Shown: positions 35,072-44,297 of the stretch, in pieces
How the letters are laid out: each line of letters begins with the position of its first letter
How positions within the stretch are numbered: position 1 is the first letter of the stretch
Source: Thalassospiraceae bacterium LMO-JJ14
GTDB taxonomy: Bacteria; Pseudomonadota; Alphaproteobacteria; Rhodospirillales; Casp-alpha2
Assembly: GCA_021555105.2 (NCBI GenBank)
Contig: CP134604.1
Span: forward strand, 186,001 to 250,000
Direction of reading: 5' to 3'
DNA: 64,000 nucleotides
Notes under the pieces: generated by a model
What the model saw: only the letters and a program-made list of their open reading frames with translations
The model's database searches: none
Told to the model about the DNA's origin: nothing
Program-made: the position numbers and the translations under genes

Positions 35072-35563
35072 CTATGACGTTTCGCCTCGGGTAAACAAGG
35101 ATTCCAATACTAAAATCACCGCGCCGACGCAAACCGCACTGTCGGCAATGTTGAAAGCCGGCCAGTGATAGCCGGCGACATGAAAATCGAGAAAATCAAT
35201 GACCGCGCCGTACTGAACGCGGTCGACGACATTGCCGATGGCGCCGCCGATAATCAGGCCGAGCGCGAGGACGGACGAACGTGTCGTCGCGCGCCACAGC
35301 CAGACCGCGAGCCCGATGATGATCGCCACCGCCAGGCCGGTCAGCAGATAAGGGCCATAGTCGCTCTGCTGGTTGAACATGCCGAAGCTGACGCCGCGGT
35401 TCCAGGCCAGAACGATGTTGAAGAACGGCGTGATCTCGATCACGCGCGGCGGCTGCATCACGCTTTCGAGTATCCACAGTTTCGACGCCTGGTCGAAAAC
35501 CAGCGCCAGGACGGCAACCGCCGCACCGGACTTTCGGCTGAGCGCGGCGCCGCTTTTGCTCAC
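35072..35563 (-). CDS. lspA: Lipoprotein signal peptidase (signal peptidase II)
   Basis: LspA is an inner-membrane aspartyl protease that removes signal peptides from lipidated prolipoproteins. The 163-residue protein has four hydrophobic segments, beginning with AAVAVLALVFDQASKLWI, and both catalytic aspartates in conserved motifs: GNVVDRVQYGAVIDF and FNIADSAVCVG. The GTG start at 35563 overlaps the ileS stop (GTGA); the longer frame to 35671 is a shadow of ileS. ileS-lspA is a widely conserved neighbour pair. Confidence 0.95.
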   Translation of the reverse strand: MSKSGAALSRKSGAAVAVLALVFDQASKLWILESVMQPPRVIEITPFFNIVLAWNRGVSFGMFNQQSDYGPYLLTGLAVAIIIGLAVWLWRATTRSSVLALGLIIGGAIGNVVDRVQYGAVIDFLDFHVAGYHWPAFNIADSAVCVGAVILVLESLFTRGETS

Positions 35564-38394
35564 GCCGCCGCCGGTTTGAAGTTGCGCACCGCATCGGCGC
35601 AGCGGCCGCACACGGTCGGGTGCTCGGGATCGCTGCCGACCTCTTCCAGCACCTTCCAGCAACGCTCGCACTTTTCACCGTCGGCCTTTTCAACGACGAC
35701 GGCGATGTCGGCGATATCCTCGAGCCGGTGCGCATCGGCCGGCGCGTCGCCGTCTGCGAACGTAAAGCCGGACGTGATGCAGAGTTCCGCCGGATCGAGA
35801 CCGTCACAGGCGGCGCGGTATGCGTCGGCGGCATAGACCCTGGGATGCGCCTGCAGGCTGGCGCCGATGATCTTGTTCGCACGCGCCACTTCAAGCGCAC
35901 CGGTGACGGCCCGGCGCAGCGTGCGCAGCCGGCCCCATTTCTCGGCCAGCGCCGGATCGGACCAGCTTGCCGGGACGTCCGGGAAGGTGCGCAGGTGCAC
36001 GGAATTGCCCGCGGTCTGATCGGGGTTGCGGGTCAGCCAGGCTTCTTCCGCCGTGAAACACAGCACCGGGGCCAGCCATGCCGTCAGATGATCGAACAGG
36101 GTATCGAGCACGGTGCGCACGGCACGGCGCAGGTCGCCGTCCGGCCGGTCGCAGTAAAGCGCATCCTTGCGGATGTCGAAATAGAACGCCGAAAGATCGA
36201 CGGCGCAGAACGTGTGCAGCTCGGCAAAGAACGGCTGGAAATCGAAATCATGGCAGGCCTTTCTGAGCGCCGCATCCATCTCATGGATACGGTGCAGCAC
36301 CCAGCGTTCCAGTTCCGGCAGCTCGGCGGTGTTTTCGATGCGCTCGGACTCAGAGAAATCCGCCAGGTTGCCGAGCATGAAGCGGAGCGTGTTCCTGAGC
36401 CGGCGATAGATATCGGCCTGCTGCTTGATGATTTCCGGGCCGATGCGCAGGTCTTCGGAGTAATCCGAGTTGACGACCCAGATGCGCAGAATGTCGGCGC
36501 CGTACTGGTCCATCACGTCCTGCGGCGCGACGATGTTACCCAGCGACTTCGACATCTTCTGGCCGTCCTCGGCCATCACGAAGCCATGCGTCAGCACCGC
36601 TTCATAAGGGGCACGGCCGCGTGTGCCGCAGCTTTCCAGAAGCGACGAATGGAACCAGCCGCGATGCTGATCGGAGCCTTCGAGGTACAGTGATGCCGGC
36701 CACTTGAGCCCTTCCCACGGCCCGTCTTCGAGCACGAAGGCATGGGTCGAGCCGCTATCGAACCAGACATCGAGAATATCGGTGACTTGTTCAAAGTCGT
36801 CGGCGTTATAGTCGTTGCCGAGGAAGCGCGACGGATCGGATGCAAACCAGGCGTCCGCGCCCTCTTCCCTGAAGGCCGCGGTGATGCGGTCGAGCACAGC
36901 CTGATCGCGGAGCGGCTCGCCGGTCTCTTTATTCACGAACACCGTGATCGGCACGCCCCACGCGCGCTGGCGCGACACCACCCAGTCCGGGCGTTCGGCG
37001 ATCATGCCGCGCAAGCGGTTCTGTCCCGATGCCGGGACGAAGCGGGTCTCGTCGATGGCCTTGAGGGCCTTGTCGCGGAGCCCGGTGGTCTCCATCGAGA
37101 TGAACCACTGCGGCGTGTTGCGGAAGATCAGCGGTTTCTTGGAGCGCCACGAATGCGGATAGCGGTGTTGGAGCTTGCCCTTGCCCAACAGTCCGCCGGC
37201 GTCCTTCAGAACCTCGGCGACGTGATCGTTGCATTTATAGACATGCTCGCCGGCAAAAATCGGCACATGGTCGAAGTACGTGCCGCCCTCGCCGACCGTC
37301 TGCGGCACTTCGATGCCGTTCGACATGCCGAGCACCCAGTCGTCGGCGCCGTGACCGGGCGCGATATGGACGATGCCGGTGCCTTCCTCGGTGGTGGCGA
37401 AGTCGGCGGCCAGCGCCGGGACGTCGAATTCGTAGCCCTGCCCCCTGAGCGGGTGCGCGCAGACGGTGCCTTTCAGATCGGCGCCCTTGAACTCGGCCTG
37501 AATAACGCTCTCGGTGATGCCGCACTGTTCGGAGAACGCATCGAGCCGCGCCTTGGCGACGATCAGACGTTCGCCGACGCGCGCCAGGCTTTCGTCCGCG
37601 ACCGCCTTAACCTCGATCACCACGTAATCGATCTTGTCGCCGTACGCCACGGCGCGGTTGCCGGGCATGGTCCACGGCGTCGTCGTCCAGATGACGATGG
37701 CGGCACCCTCGATGTCGGGCACCGACGCGGTAACGACCGGGAACTTGACGAAGATCGTCGTCGAGGTGTGGTCGTAATATTCGACCTCGGCCTCGGCCAG
37801 CGCGGTCTTTTCGACCGGCGACCACATCACGGGTTTCGAGCCCCGGTACAGCGATCCGTCCATCAGGAACTTGCCGATCTCGCCGGCGATGGTGGCTTCG
37901 GCGGCGAAACTCATGGTGGTGTAGGGATGATCCCAGTCGCCCATCACGCCCAGGCGCTTGAACTCTTCGCGCTGCACGTCGATCCAGTGCGTCGCGAACT
38001 CGCGGCATTCCTTGCGGAACTCGACGATCGGCACGGCGTCCTTGTCGAGCTTCTGTTCGCGGTACTTTTCCTCGATCTTCCATTCGATCGGCAGGCCGTG
38101 GCAGTCCCAGCCCGGCACGTAATAGGCATCCTTGCCGAGCATCTGCTGGGTGCGGTTGATGACGTCCTTGAGGATCTTGTTCAGCGCGTGGCCGATATGC
38201 AGGTGACCGTTGGCGTACGGCGGGCCGTCATGCAGGATGAACTTCTCGCGGCCTTTGGAAATCTCGGCGCGCTTGGCTTCGAAACCGGTCTCGGCCCAGT
38301 GCTGGAGGAGTTGCGGCTCACGCGCCGGCAAACCGGCTTTCATCGGAAAATCGGTTTTCGGCAGGAAAATCGTGGATTTGTAATCAACAGTCAT
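35560..38394 (-). CDS. ileS: Isoleucine-tRNA ligase
   Basis: IleS charges tRNA-Ile with isoleucine and edits valine. The protein is 944 residues from the ATG at 38394; a GTG at 38409 would add five. The class I signatures are PYANGHLHIGHAL and KMSKSLGN, the editing domain contains TTPWTMPGNRAVAYG and a GIVHIAPGHGADD loop, and the C-terminal zinc site is made of CERCW and CGRCADAV. The downstream lspA overlaps its stop and ribF lies directly upstream, the classic ribF-ileS-lspA order. Confidence 0.97.
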   Translation of the reverse strand: MTVDYKSTIFLPKTDFPMKAGLPAREPQLLQHWAETGFEAKRAEISKGREKFILHDGPPYANGHLHIGHALNKILKDVINRTQQMLGKDAYYVPGWDCHGLPIEWKIEEKYREQKLDKDAVPIVEFRKECREFATHWIDVQREEFKRLGVMGDWDHPYTTMSFAAEATIAGEIGKFLMDGSLYRGSKPVMWSPVEKTALAEAEVEYYDHTSTTIFVKFPVVTASVPDIEGAAIVIWTTTPWTMPGNRAVAYGDKIDYVVIEVKAVADESLARVGERLIVAKARLDAFSEQCGITESVIQAEFKGADLKGTVCAHPLRGQGYEFDVPALAADFATTEEGTGIVHIAPGHGADDWVLGMSNGIEVPQTVGEGGTYFDHVPIFAGEHVYKCNDHVAEVLKDAGGLLGKGKLQHRYPHSWRSKKPLIFRNTPQWFISMETTGLRDKALKAIDETRFVPASGQNRLRGMIAERPDWVVSRQRAWGVPITVFVNKETGEPLRDQAVLDRITAAFREEGADAWFASDPSRFLGNDYNADDFEQVTDILDVWFDSGSTHAFVLEDGPWEGLKWPASLYLEGSDQHRGWFHSSLLESCGTRGRAPYEAVLTHGFVMAEDGQKMSKSLGNIVAPQDVMDQYGADILRIWVVNSDYSEDLRIGPEIIKQQADIYRRLRNTLRFMLGNLADFSESERIENTAELPELERWVLHRIHEMDAALRKACHDFDFQPFFAELHTFCAVDLSAFYFDIRKDALYCDRPDGDLRRAVRTVLDTLFDHLTAWLAPVLCFTAEEAWLTRNPDQTAGNSVHLRTFPDVPASWSDPALAEKWGRLRTLRRAVTGALEVARANKIIGASLQAHPRVYAADAYRAACDGLDPAELCITSGFTFADGDAPADAHRLEDIADIAVVVEKADGEKCERCWKVLEEVGSDPEHPTVCGRCADAVRNFKPAAA

Positions 38395-38410
38395 CGGCTC
38401 AGGCTTCACT

Positions 38411-39337
38411 TTATTTGAGAATGTCGCGCGCTTTAACGCAATCGCGGGCGATTTGTGCCTTTAAAGCATCCAATCCGTCAAATTTCTTTTCCGGGCGGAT
38501 CATTTCAAGCAACGCCACATCGATACGCGTATCGTATATATCTGCATCGAAATCGAATAAATGCACTTCCAGTCTCGGTGCGGTGCCGTCGAAGGTCGGG
38601 CGCATCCCGAGATTGGCGACTCCGTCGACGACATCGCCGCCGGGCAATGTCGCGCGCACCGCATAAACCCCGAATGCCGGGCGTATATAGTCGCCCAGCA
38701 ACAGGTTCGCCGTCGGAAATCCGATGGTGCGACCCCGTTTGTCACCACCGCTGACCCGCCCGCAGATGCTGAAGGGCCGGCCCAGCACCGCCGCCGCGGC
38801 CGGCATGTCTCCGGCGCCGACCAGGTCGCGGGTGCGGCTGGATGAATACAGCCCGCCGCCGTCGTCCGATGCCGCGGCGACGACCGTGAAACCGAAGCCG
38901 AGCTTCTGGCCTTCGGCCAAAAGCGTTTCGCAGCTGCCCTGGCGTTTGTGGCCGAATTTGAAATCATACCCGGCAACCACGTGATGCACGTTCAGCGTCC
39001 CGACCAGATAGGTCTCGACGAAATCGGCGGCGGGCTGTTTCGAGAAATCCAGATCGAATTTCTGCGCGATCAGGAAATCCACGCCCAACTCGGCGATCCG
39101 CTCGGCCTTGGCGCGAAACGGCGTCAGGCGGAACGGCTCTACGCCGGGCTGAAAAACCTTGCGCGGATGCGGTTCCAGCGTCAGCACGCCCCACGGCAGC
39201 GATGCGGACGCGGCGATGCGCCCGGCCTCGGCAATGACCGTGCGGTGGCCCTGATGCACACCGTCGAAATTACCGACGGCAATGACCGCGCCCCGATGCT
39301 GCCGCTGCAGCGATTTCGCTTGTCTGTATATATGCAT
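38411..39337 (-). CDS. ribF: Bifunctional riboflavin kinase / FAD synthetase
   Basis: RibF phosphorylates riboflavin to FMN and adenylates FMN to FAD. The 308-residue protein from the ATG at 39337 starts MHIYRQAKSL; a GTG at 39364 would add nine residues. The FAD synthetase half has AVGNFDGVHQGH and the YSSSRTRDLVGAGD motif, and the C-terminal riboflavin kinase half has GRTIGFPTANL, GVYAVRA and GMRPTFDG with the catalytic glutamate in LEVHLFDFD. It is the first gene of the ribF-ileS-lspA-DUF3035 run. Confidence 0.95.
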   Translation of the reverse strand: MHIYRQAKSLQRQHRGAVIAVGNFDGVHQGHRTVIAEAGRIAASASLPWGVLTLEPHPRKVFQPGVEPFRLTPFRAKAERIAELGVDFLIAQKFDLDFSKQPAADFVETYLVGTLNVHHVVAGYDFKFGHKRQGSCETLLAEGQKLGFGFTVVAAASDDGGGLYSSSRTRDLVGAGDMPAAAAVLGRPFSICGRVSGGDKRGRTIGFPTANLLLGDYIRPAFGVYAVRATLPGGDVVDGVANLGMRPTFDGTAPRLEVHLFDFDADIYDTRIDVALLEMIRPEKKFDGLDALKAQIARDCVKARDILK

Positions 39338-39399
39338 TGCGTTGGAAAGTGTCGTAAGGCTCACCGAGGGTCAAGACTGTTGCTGTGTAGCCCGCTACT

Positions 39400-39493
39400 G
39401 TCACCCCGGCGCAGGCCGGGGTCCAGGGCGACGGCCACCTGCTTCGATGAAGCTATCGCTAATACACTGGATTCCGGCTTTCGCCGGAATGAC
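39400..39493. repeat. Paired GC-rich palindromic repeat (family A, copy 3)
   Basis: Left hairpin GTCACCCCGGCGCAGGCCGG (39400 on) and right hairpin CTGGATTCCGGCTTTCGCCG (39467 on, ending GGAATGACG). Layout and spacing match copy 2. It separates ribF from the end of the maoC gene. Confidence 0.88.
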
Positions 39494-39506
39494 GTTGAAT
39501 AGCCCT

Positions 39507-39542
39507 AAAAAGAAAAAGGGCGCAGGTCATGCCCACGCCCTT
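39507..39542 (-). terminator. Rho-independent terminator of the maoC gene
   Basis: On the minus strand the sequence reads AAGGGCG, a 13-base loop, CGCCCTT, then TTTCTTTTT. A seven-base-pair stem followed by a T-rich tract is a standard intrinsic terminator and lies about 25 bases beyond the maoC stop codon. Confidence 0.8.
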
Positions 39543-39565
39543 CTCCGGAATTATCGGCGCGGCGT

Positions 39566-40018
39566 TCAGGCCAGGCGGGACGGCACCATGATCGTCGCTT
39601 CGCCATCGACGACAACGTTGCCGGCGACCTTGCACTGGGTCAGAAGCGTGATGAATTTCTTTTCCGGGACCAGCTCGGTAATCGTGCAGTGCGCCTTGAC
39701 CGTGTCACCGGCCTTGACCGGCGCCTTGAATTTCAGGCTCTGCTTGACGTAGATGCACCCCGGACCGGGCAGCTTGGTGCCGATCACGGTGGAAATAAAG
39801 CTGGACGTCAACATGCCGTGCGCGATACGACCCTTGAACATGGTGCCCATGGCGAATTCCTCGTTCAGGTGCACCGGGTTGGTGTCGCCCGACAAACCGG
39901 CGAAAATGACGATGTCCGACTCGGTGATGGTTTTCGAAAAGACGTCGGTCATGCCGACTTCAAGATCCTCGAAATAATAACCATGAAGATCGTCGGAGTG
40001 ATTGGTCACTTGGTCCAT
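39566..40018 (-). CDS. MaoC family (R)-specific enoyl-CoA hydratase-like protein
   Basis: A 150-residue hot-dog-fold protein. The MaoC hydratase signature is visible in DIVIFAGLSGDTNPVHLNEEFA (catalytic aspartate and histidine) and RIAHGMLTSSFIS. It should hydrate trans-2-enoyl-CoA thioesters to (R)-3-hydroxyacyl-CoA. The start at 40018 is chosen because AAAAGGAA precedes it; upstream residues are basic and shadow-like. It stands alone between ribF and a divergent M23 peptidase gene, with its own terminator. Substrate chain length is not visible; some MaoC proteins serve polyhydroxyalkanoate synthesis. Confidence 0.9.
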   Translation of the reverse strand: MDQVTNHSDDLHGYYFEDLEVGMTDVFSKTITESDIVIFAGLSGDTNPVHLNEEFAMGTMFKGRIAHGMLTSSFISTVIGTKLPGPGCIYVKQSLKFKAPVKAGDTVKAHCTITELVPEKKFITLLTQCKVAGNVVVDGEATIMVPSRLA

Positions 40019-40123
40019 AAGGAATTTCCTTTTACCATTCTTGGGCGTTTCGCGTCTGCAAAATCTATTGCAACGCAATATATAGTTCTTTGAGAGCTAC
40101 AGCAAGCAAGGCTTTAGGTCCAT

Positions 40124-41176
40124 ATGCAAAGCAGCAATTCCCTCCATACAGGTATGAAAAAGCGGGCTTTTTCGCCACTGCAAAAAAATCTGTTGGCGCT
40201 CATACTCGGCCTTTTCATGCATTTTCCGGCCTGGGCGGGCGCCGAGGCACCGGTGTTTTCGCTGCCGGCGGACTGTGTGCCGGGCACGTCGTGCTGGGTG
40301 GTCAATTTCGTCGATCACGATCCCGGCCCCGGTGCGCGGGATTACCGTTGCGGCAGGCTCAGCTATGACACCCACAAGGGGACCGATATCGCCATCGCCA
40401 ACGATGCCGTCATGCAAAAGGGCGTCGATGTCCTGGCCGCGGCGCCGGGCCGCGTGCTCAGGGTGCGCGACGGCGTTGCCAATTCAACGAAAGCCGATCT
40501 TGAGAGCGCCACGGCGCTGCGCGGGCGGGAATGCGGCAATGGTCTGATCATCGACCATGGCGATGATTGGTCGACGCAGTATTGCCATATGAAAGCAGGG
40601 TCTATCCGCGTGCAGCCGGGCGAGCGGGTCGAACGCGGCGCCGTCCTGGGCCGGATCGGCCGTTCCGGGCGTTCGGAATTTCCGCATATCCATCTTGCCG
40701 TCCGGCAGGGAACGCGCATCATCGATCCGTTTACCGGGGAAAGCAATATCAGCGCCTGCGCCGCCGGCGCCGCGCCGGCCGGCCTATGGGCCGCGGAAAT
40801 CCACGATGCGCTCGCCTATCCGGGGCCGCAGCCGTTTCACCTTGGGTTTGCCACCGAAGCACCGAACAAAGCCGATATCGAGGCCGGACGGCTTTCAGAG
40901 ACACGGTTTGCGGCCCAGGTCCCGGCGCTGGTGTTCTGGAGCGAAATCTTCAGCCTTGAAAAAGGCGACCGGATCACCCTGACGCTCACCGCACCCGACG
41001 GAAAACCCGTGGCCCATAACCGGGTGACGATCGACCGACCGCTGGCCAAATGGCACGGCTTCGCCGGGCGCAAGAAGCGCGGCGCGGCATGGGACAGCGG
41101 CACCTATACGGGCCACGTGATGATTGAACGCGGCGCGGTGCGTGTCGGAAAATCGACGGTGGCGGTGGTCGAGTAA
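40124..41176 (+). CDS. M23 family metallopeptidase (secreted)
   Basis: A 350-residue exported peptidase of the LytM type. The signal peptide is KNLLALILGLFMHFPAWAGA after a basic start; a second ATG at 40154 (MKKRAFSP) is an equally good start. The zinc-binding domain (about 80-205) has THKGTDIAIAND, IDHGDDWSTQYCHM and FPHIHLAVRQG. The C-terminal 130 residues form an extra beta-rich domain (FHLGFATEAPNKADI, FWSEIFSLEKGDRITLTLTA) not found in short M23 proteins. Four cysteines in mature positions could form disulfides. It lies next to the lower-GC accessory region and has no obvious operon partner. Confidence 0.9.
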   Translation: MQSSNSLHTGMKKRAFSPLQKNLLALILGLFMHFPAWAGAEAPVFSLPADCVPGTSCWVVNFVDHDPGPGARDYRCGRLSYDTHKGTDIAIANDAVMQKGVDVLAAAPGRVLRVRDGVANSTKADLESATALRGRECGNGLIIDHGDDWSTQYCHMKAGSIRVQPGERVERGAVLGRIGRSGRSEFPHIHLAVRQGTRIIDPFTGESNISACAAGAAPAGLWAAEIHDALAYPGPQPFHLGFATEAPNKADIEAGRLSETRFAAQVPALVFWSEIFSLEKGDRITLTLTAPDGKPVAHNRVTIDRPLAKWHGFAGRKKRGAAWDSGTYTGHVMIERGAVRVGKSTVAVVE

Positions 41177-41559
41177 GACCCAAGTCCGCTCTCAACCCAC
41201 AAACGCCGAGGATAGATACGCGGCAAAGTTTCTGAAAATAGCCAAAACCGGACTTAAGCGGCTTATCAATCAATTGGCTATTCATCGTGATTGCCGCCAT
41301 GAATTATGCGAGTATTACGCTAGGCGTGCTTGACCGCATACATCATGTCATCGGCATTAGTCGGAAACGGAATGAAAATATCCGCTTCTATTAACAGTGA
41401 AAACCAGGAACTGCTTTAGGGCAGAGTTTTCGGCAGCCTCAGCCATAACCGGACTTCCAGTTCGATTATCGCCGGGAATGCATGGTTCCCCCGTGAATAA
41501 ATGGGCGCATAGTCTCACAAGGGGCATTTGATAAATTAAACTTTTGATGAAGTGTAATA
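41177..41559. other. 383-bp gene-poor stretch with lower GC
   Basis: There is no complete gene here. It is AT-richer than the surroundings, especially just before the histidine kinase start, where several -10-like TATAAT/AAATTAA tracts occur. On the minus strand at 41320-41400 a short frame reads like the end of a GGDEF domain (listed separately). Confidence 0.6.
41320..41400 (-). pseudogene. Possible remnant of a GGDEF domain gene (3' end)
   Basis: Read on the minus strand, this short frame ends NADDMMYAVKHA before a TAG. That resembles the last helix of diguanylate cyclases (pattern ADExMYxxKxxG). It is only 26 residues between an upstream stop and the TAG, with no start or upstream GGDEF region, so it would be the leftover 3' end of a deleted gene. 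Resemblance over about 12 residues is suggestive, not proof. Confidence 0.3.
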
Positions 41560-43680
41560 ATGAATTTACACGCGACCGATAAAATCAAAATTCCGGTTTA
41601 TTTGCTTGAAAGTTGGCAAGTAACACTTGATCTGTTGGCCGAAACTTGTGCGGTCCCGGCCGCCCTGCTCAAGCAGGTCCACGCCAATGAAATTGAAGTC
41701 CTCGTCACAAGCCAATCTCCCGGCAATGTATATGAACAAGGCGAAAGGACAGAGCTAAATACCGGGCTCTATTGCGAAACCGTCATGGCGGCCGGCAAAG
41801 AACTTCTCGTTACGAATGCCCTGACTTCCCCCGGGTGGGAGCAAAACCCCGATATTGAATTTGGCATGATTTCTTATTGCGGATTGCCGATCCGTTGGCC
41901 CAACGGGAAAATCTTCGGAACAATCTGCGTTCTCGACAAAAAAGAGAACCACTATTCAGAACTACACAGGAAGCTCTTGAAAGAGTTTCGCAATTCGATC
42001 CAGTCCGGATTGCAAATTGCCCACGACAATCATGCCTTAAAACAAACTCAGGCAGAACTGCGTCCACTCAACAAGCATATGGACCAAAAGGTTGCGGAAC
42101 GCACCGCCGGTCTGGAACGTGAAATTATCGAGCAAAAAAAGGCAAACGATACCCTTAGGGAAAGCGTCGAGCAATTCCACGCACTTTACCAATCGACAAA
42201 CATGTCAGCGATTATTTCCGTCGACGACAAGGGATGCCTCACTTCGTGGAACCTTGGTGCGGAAAAGACGTTCGGCTACAGTGCAGATGACATCGTCGGT
42301 CAGCCTATAATTACTTTGATCCCGGAACGCTACCGCAAAGCCCATCAAGCCGGGTTCAAGCGCGCCTTGAAGACGAAGGCCTACCGGATAATCGGTAAGT
42401 CCGTCGAATTGCACGGGCTGCACAAGGATGGCCACGAATTCCCTGTCGAACTCTCACTCGGTGTGTGGCGTTCCGAGAATCGAACATACTTCTCGGCCAT
42501 CATGAACGACATTTCCGAGCGCGATCAGGCCAAAGCGGCATCGCAGAGGAACCAGGCTTTTCTGCAAGCCGTGCTCAACACCGTGCCGGGCATGATCAGC
42601 GCCAAAGACCTGACCTCGCGTTATGTATTCATGAACAACTATCAGGCAACTCTCTACGGCACCCGCCCTGAACTGGTCTCGGGCAAGAAGGCAGGGCAAC
42701 TGCTTAACCTGGAATACGGCGGAAAAACCGAAGGGTTTGACAAAGAGGTTATCAGGACGGGGGAAACCCTGGGGCCATATGAAGAAACCTATGCCGATAC
42801 TAAGGGGGTCGAACATACCTGGTTAACAACCAAGTCACCTGTAAAAAATGAACATGGTCAGGTTACATATATTGTGTCTTCCGCCATCGACATCACGAGT
42901 CTCAAACAGGCGGAGGAGGCACTTAAATCTGCGCTGGAGGATGCCGAGAAAGCCAGTCGGTCCAAGTCGGCCTTTTTGGCCTCAATGAGCCATGATCTGA
43001 GGACCCCGCTCAATTCAATCCTTGGGTTCATACAGCTAATGGAGGAAGAAATTCACGGCCCGGTCGGGAACGAGAAGTACCGCGAATATCATGAAATAAT
43101 TCATGGCAGCGCCACGCATTTGTTGTGGCTGGTTAATGAAATTCTCGATCTGAGCCAGCTTGAGGCAAACAAGTTCGAAGTGAACCTGGAAATCTATGAT
43201 CCACTTGAGCATACGGCGAGTTTGATCAAGACGTTCGATCCGATCGTTCGGGAAAACGACATTTCAATTGAATTTTCTTATTCTGAAAACATGCCCTCGG
43301 TTATTCGAGCGGATAAGAAAGTGGCAATGCAAATCCAAAGCAATCTGATTTCCAACGCAATACGCTTTTCCCCCGAAGGAACTGTCATAAAGGTCCGGTG
43401 GTCGCTTACAGATGAGGATCGTTTTGTTTTTGAGGTGAGGGATTGTGGCGAAGGTTTTTCCGATTCCATTCTCGAAAATTATGGACAACCCTTTCTCGTT
43501 TCAGACCCTGTGCATTCATCAGGCGCCAAGAAAAGCTTTGGTCTCGGGTTATACATTTGCAAGCGCTACATCGAGGCCAGAGGCGGCACCTTAACCCTGA
43601 CGAACATTCCGGGGGGCGGGGCTTCGGTTGTTGCTTCATGGCCGGCAGATCTCTTGAGAGCACCGGCCGTCGATCTCTGA
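41560..43680 (+). CDS. GAF-PAS-PAS sensor histidine kinase (orphan)
   Basis: A 706-residue soluble histidine kinase without membrane segments. The order is a GAF-like domain (about 25-165, YCGLPIRWPNGKIFGTICVLD), a helical linker (165-205), PAS 1 (205-325, SVDDKGCLTSWNLGAEKTFGYS, HKDGHEFPVELSL), PAS 2 (330-455, PGMISAKDLTSRYVFMNN), HisKA with the phospho-acceptor in SMSHDLRTPLNSILGF (His near 477) and HATPase (570-695) with NLISNAIRFSPEG, DCGEGFS and GLGLYICKRY. It should autophosphorylate in response to a cytoplasmic signal. No response regulator is adjacent. Base composition is lower in GC than its neighbours, so recent acquisition is possible. Confidence 0.93.
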   Translation: MNLHATDKIKIPVYLLESWQVTLDLLAETCAVPAALLKQVHANEIEVLVTSQSPGNVYEQGERTELNTGLYCETVMAAGKELLVTNALTSPGWEQNPDIEFGMISYCGLPIRWPNGKIFGTICVLDKKENHYSELHRKLLKEFRNSIQSGLQIAHDNHALKQTQAELRPLNKHMDQKVAERTAGLEREIIEQKKANDTLRESVEQFHALYQSTNMSAIISVDDKGCLTSWNLGAEKTFGYSADDIVGQPIITLIPERYRKAHQAGFKRALKTKAYRIIGKSVELHGLHKDGHEFPVELSLGVWRSENRTYFSAIMNDISERDQAKAASQRNQAFLQAVLNTVPGMISAKDLTSRYVFMNNYQATLYGTRPELVSGKKAGQLLNLEYGGKTEGFDKEVIRTGETLGPYEETYADTKGVEHTWLTTKSPVKNEHGQVTYIVSSAIDITSLKQAEEALKSALEDAEKASRSKSAFLASMSHDLRTPLNSILGFIQLMEEEIHGPVGNEKYREYHEIIHGSATHLLWLVNEILDLSQLEANKFEVNLEIYDPLEHTASLIKTFDPIVRENDISIEFSYSENMPSVIRADKKVAMQIQSNLISNAIRFSPEGTVIKVRWSLTDEDRFVFEVRDCGEGFSDSILENYGQPFLVSDPVHSSGAKKSFGLGLYICKRYIEARGGTLTLTNIPGGGASVVASWPADLLRAPAVDL

Positions 43681-43843
43681 TTTCACCGGCATGCCGGCTT
43701 GCGTCAAACGGAGACGAATTTCCAACACGTCAAACACGGCTGCTGTCAGCCAAAGTGGACGCGGCAGTATCCAAAAAGTGAAGTACGACACATAACATTT
43801 GGCGGTTAGTTTTCTAAGCTAAGGTATTTGGAGGCTAATAAAC

Positions 43844-44236
43844 ATGAAGCGGCAACTTGTGTTGAACGGCAACCCTATGGAAGAAATTGTCGGATTTGCG
43901 AGAGCTGTTCGGGTTGGTCCCTATATTACAATTGGTGGAACGGCACCTGTTGATCACGAGGGCAAAACAGTCGGTATCGGTGATGCCGGACGCCAGGCGG
44001 AGCGAATATTCGAAATCATCGGGGATGCTTTGGAACGCGCTGGGTCAAGTTGGAAGGATGTTGTACGGACACGCATTATCCTTACGGATATTGACGACTG
44101 GAAATCCGTGATTGATGTTCGAGCAAAGTTTTGCCGTGAACCAAAACCAGTCGATACAATCATGCAAATAACCCGGTTCGTGAACCCGGAATGGCTGGTG
44201 GAAGTTGAAGCCGACGCCGTCGTAGCGGACGATTGA
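43844..44236 (+). CDS. Rid family (YjgF/YER057c/UK114) protein
   Basis: A 130-residue protein with the chorismate-mutase-like fold of the Rid superfamily, expected to be a cytosolic trimer. Visible features are GPYITIGGTAPVDHEGK, a helix QAERIFEIIGDALERAGSSWKD and VVRTRIILTDIDDW. The RidA-defining arginine, in the PARS motif of true imine deaminases, falls in a segment reading KPVDTIMQI, with aspartate at the arginine position. It is therefore probably one of the non-RidA subfamilies with another activity. GGAGG lies nine bases before the ATG. It follows the histidine kinase gene by about 160 bases. Confidence 0.9.
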   Translation: MKRQLVLNGNPMEEIVGFARAVRVGPYITIGGTAPVDHEGKTVGIGDAGRQAERIFEIIGDALERAGSSWKDVVRTRIILTDIDDWKSVIDVRAKFCREPKPVDTIMQITRFVNPEWLVEVEADAVVADD

Positions 44237-44297
44237 GTGGTCTCAGTTAGCCCCGATGAAATCGATTTCCTCTCGTCACCGATTGAGCAACTCAGTT

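Noticed and set aside
36742-38418. A 558-codon plus-strand frame opposite ileS
   Set aside because: Antisense shadow of ileS; no domain, and HIGH, KMSKS and zinc motifs are on the other strand.
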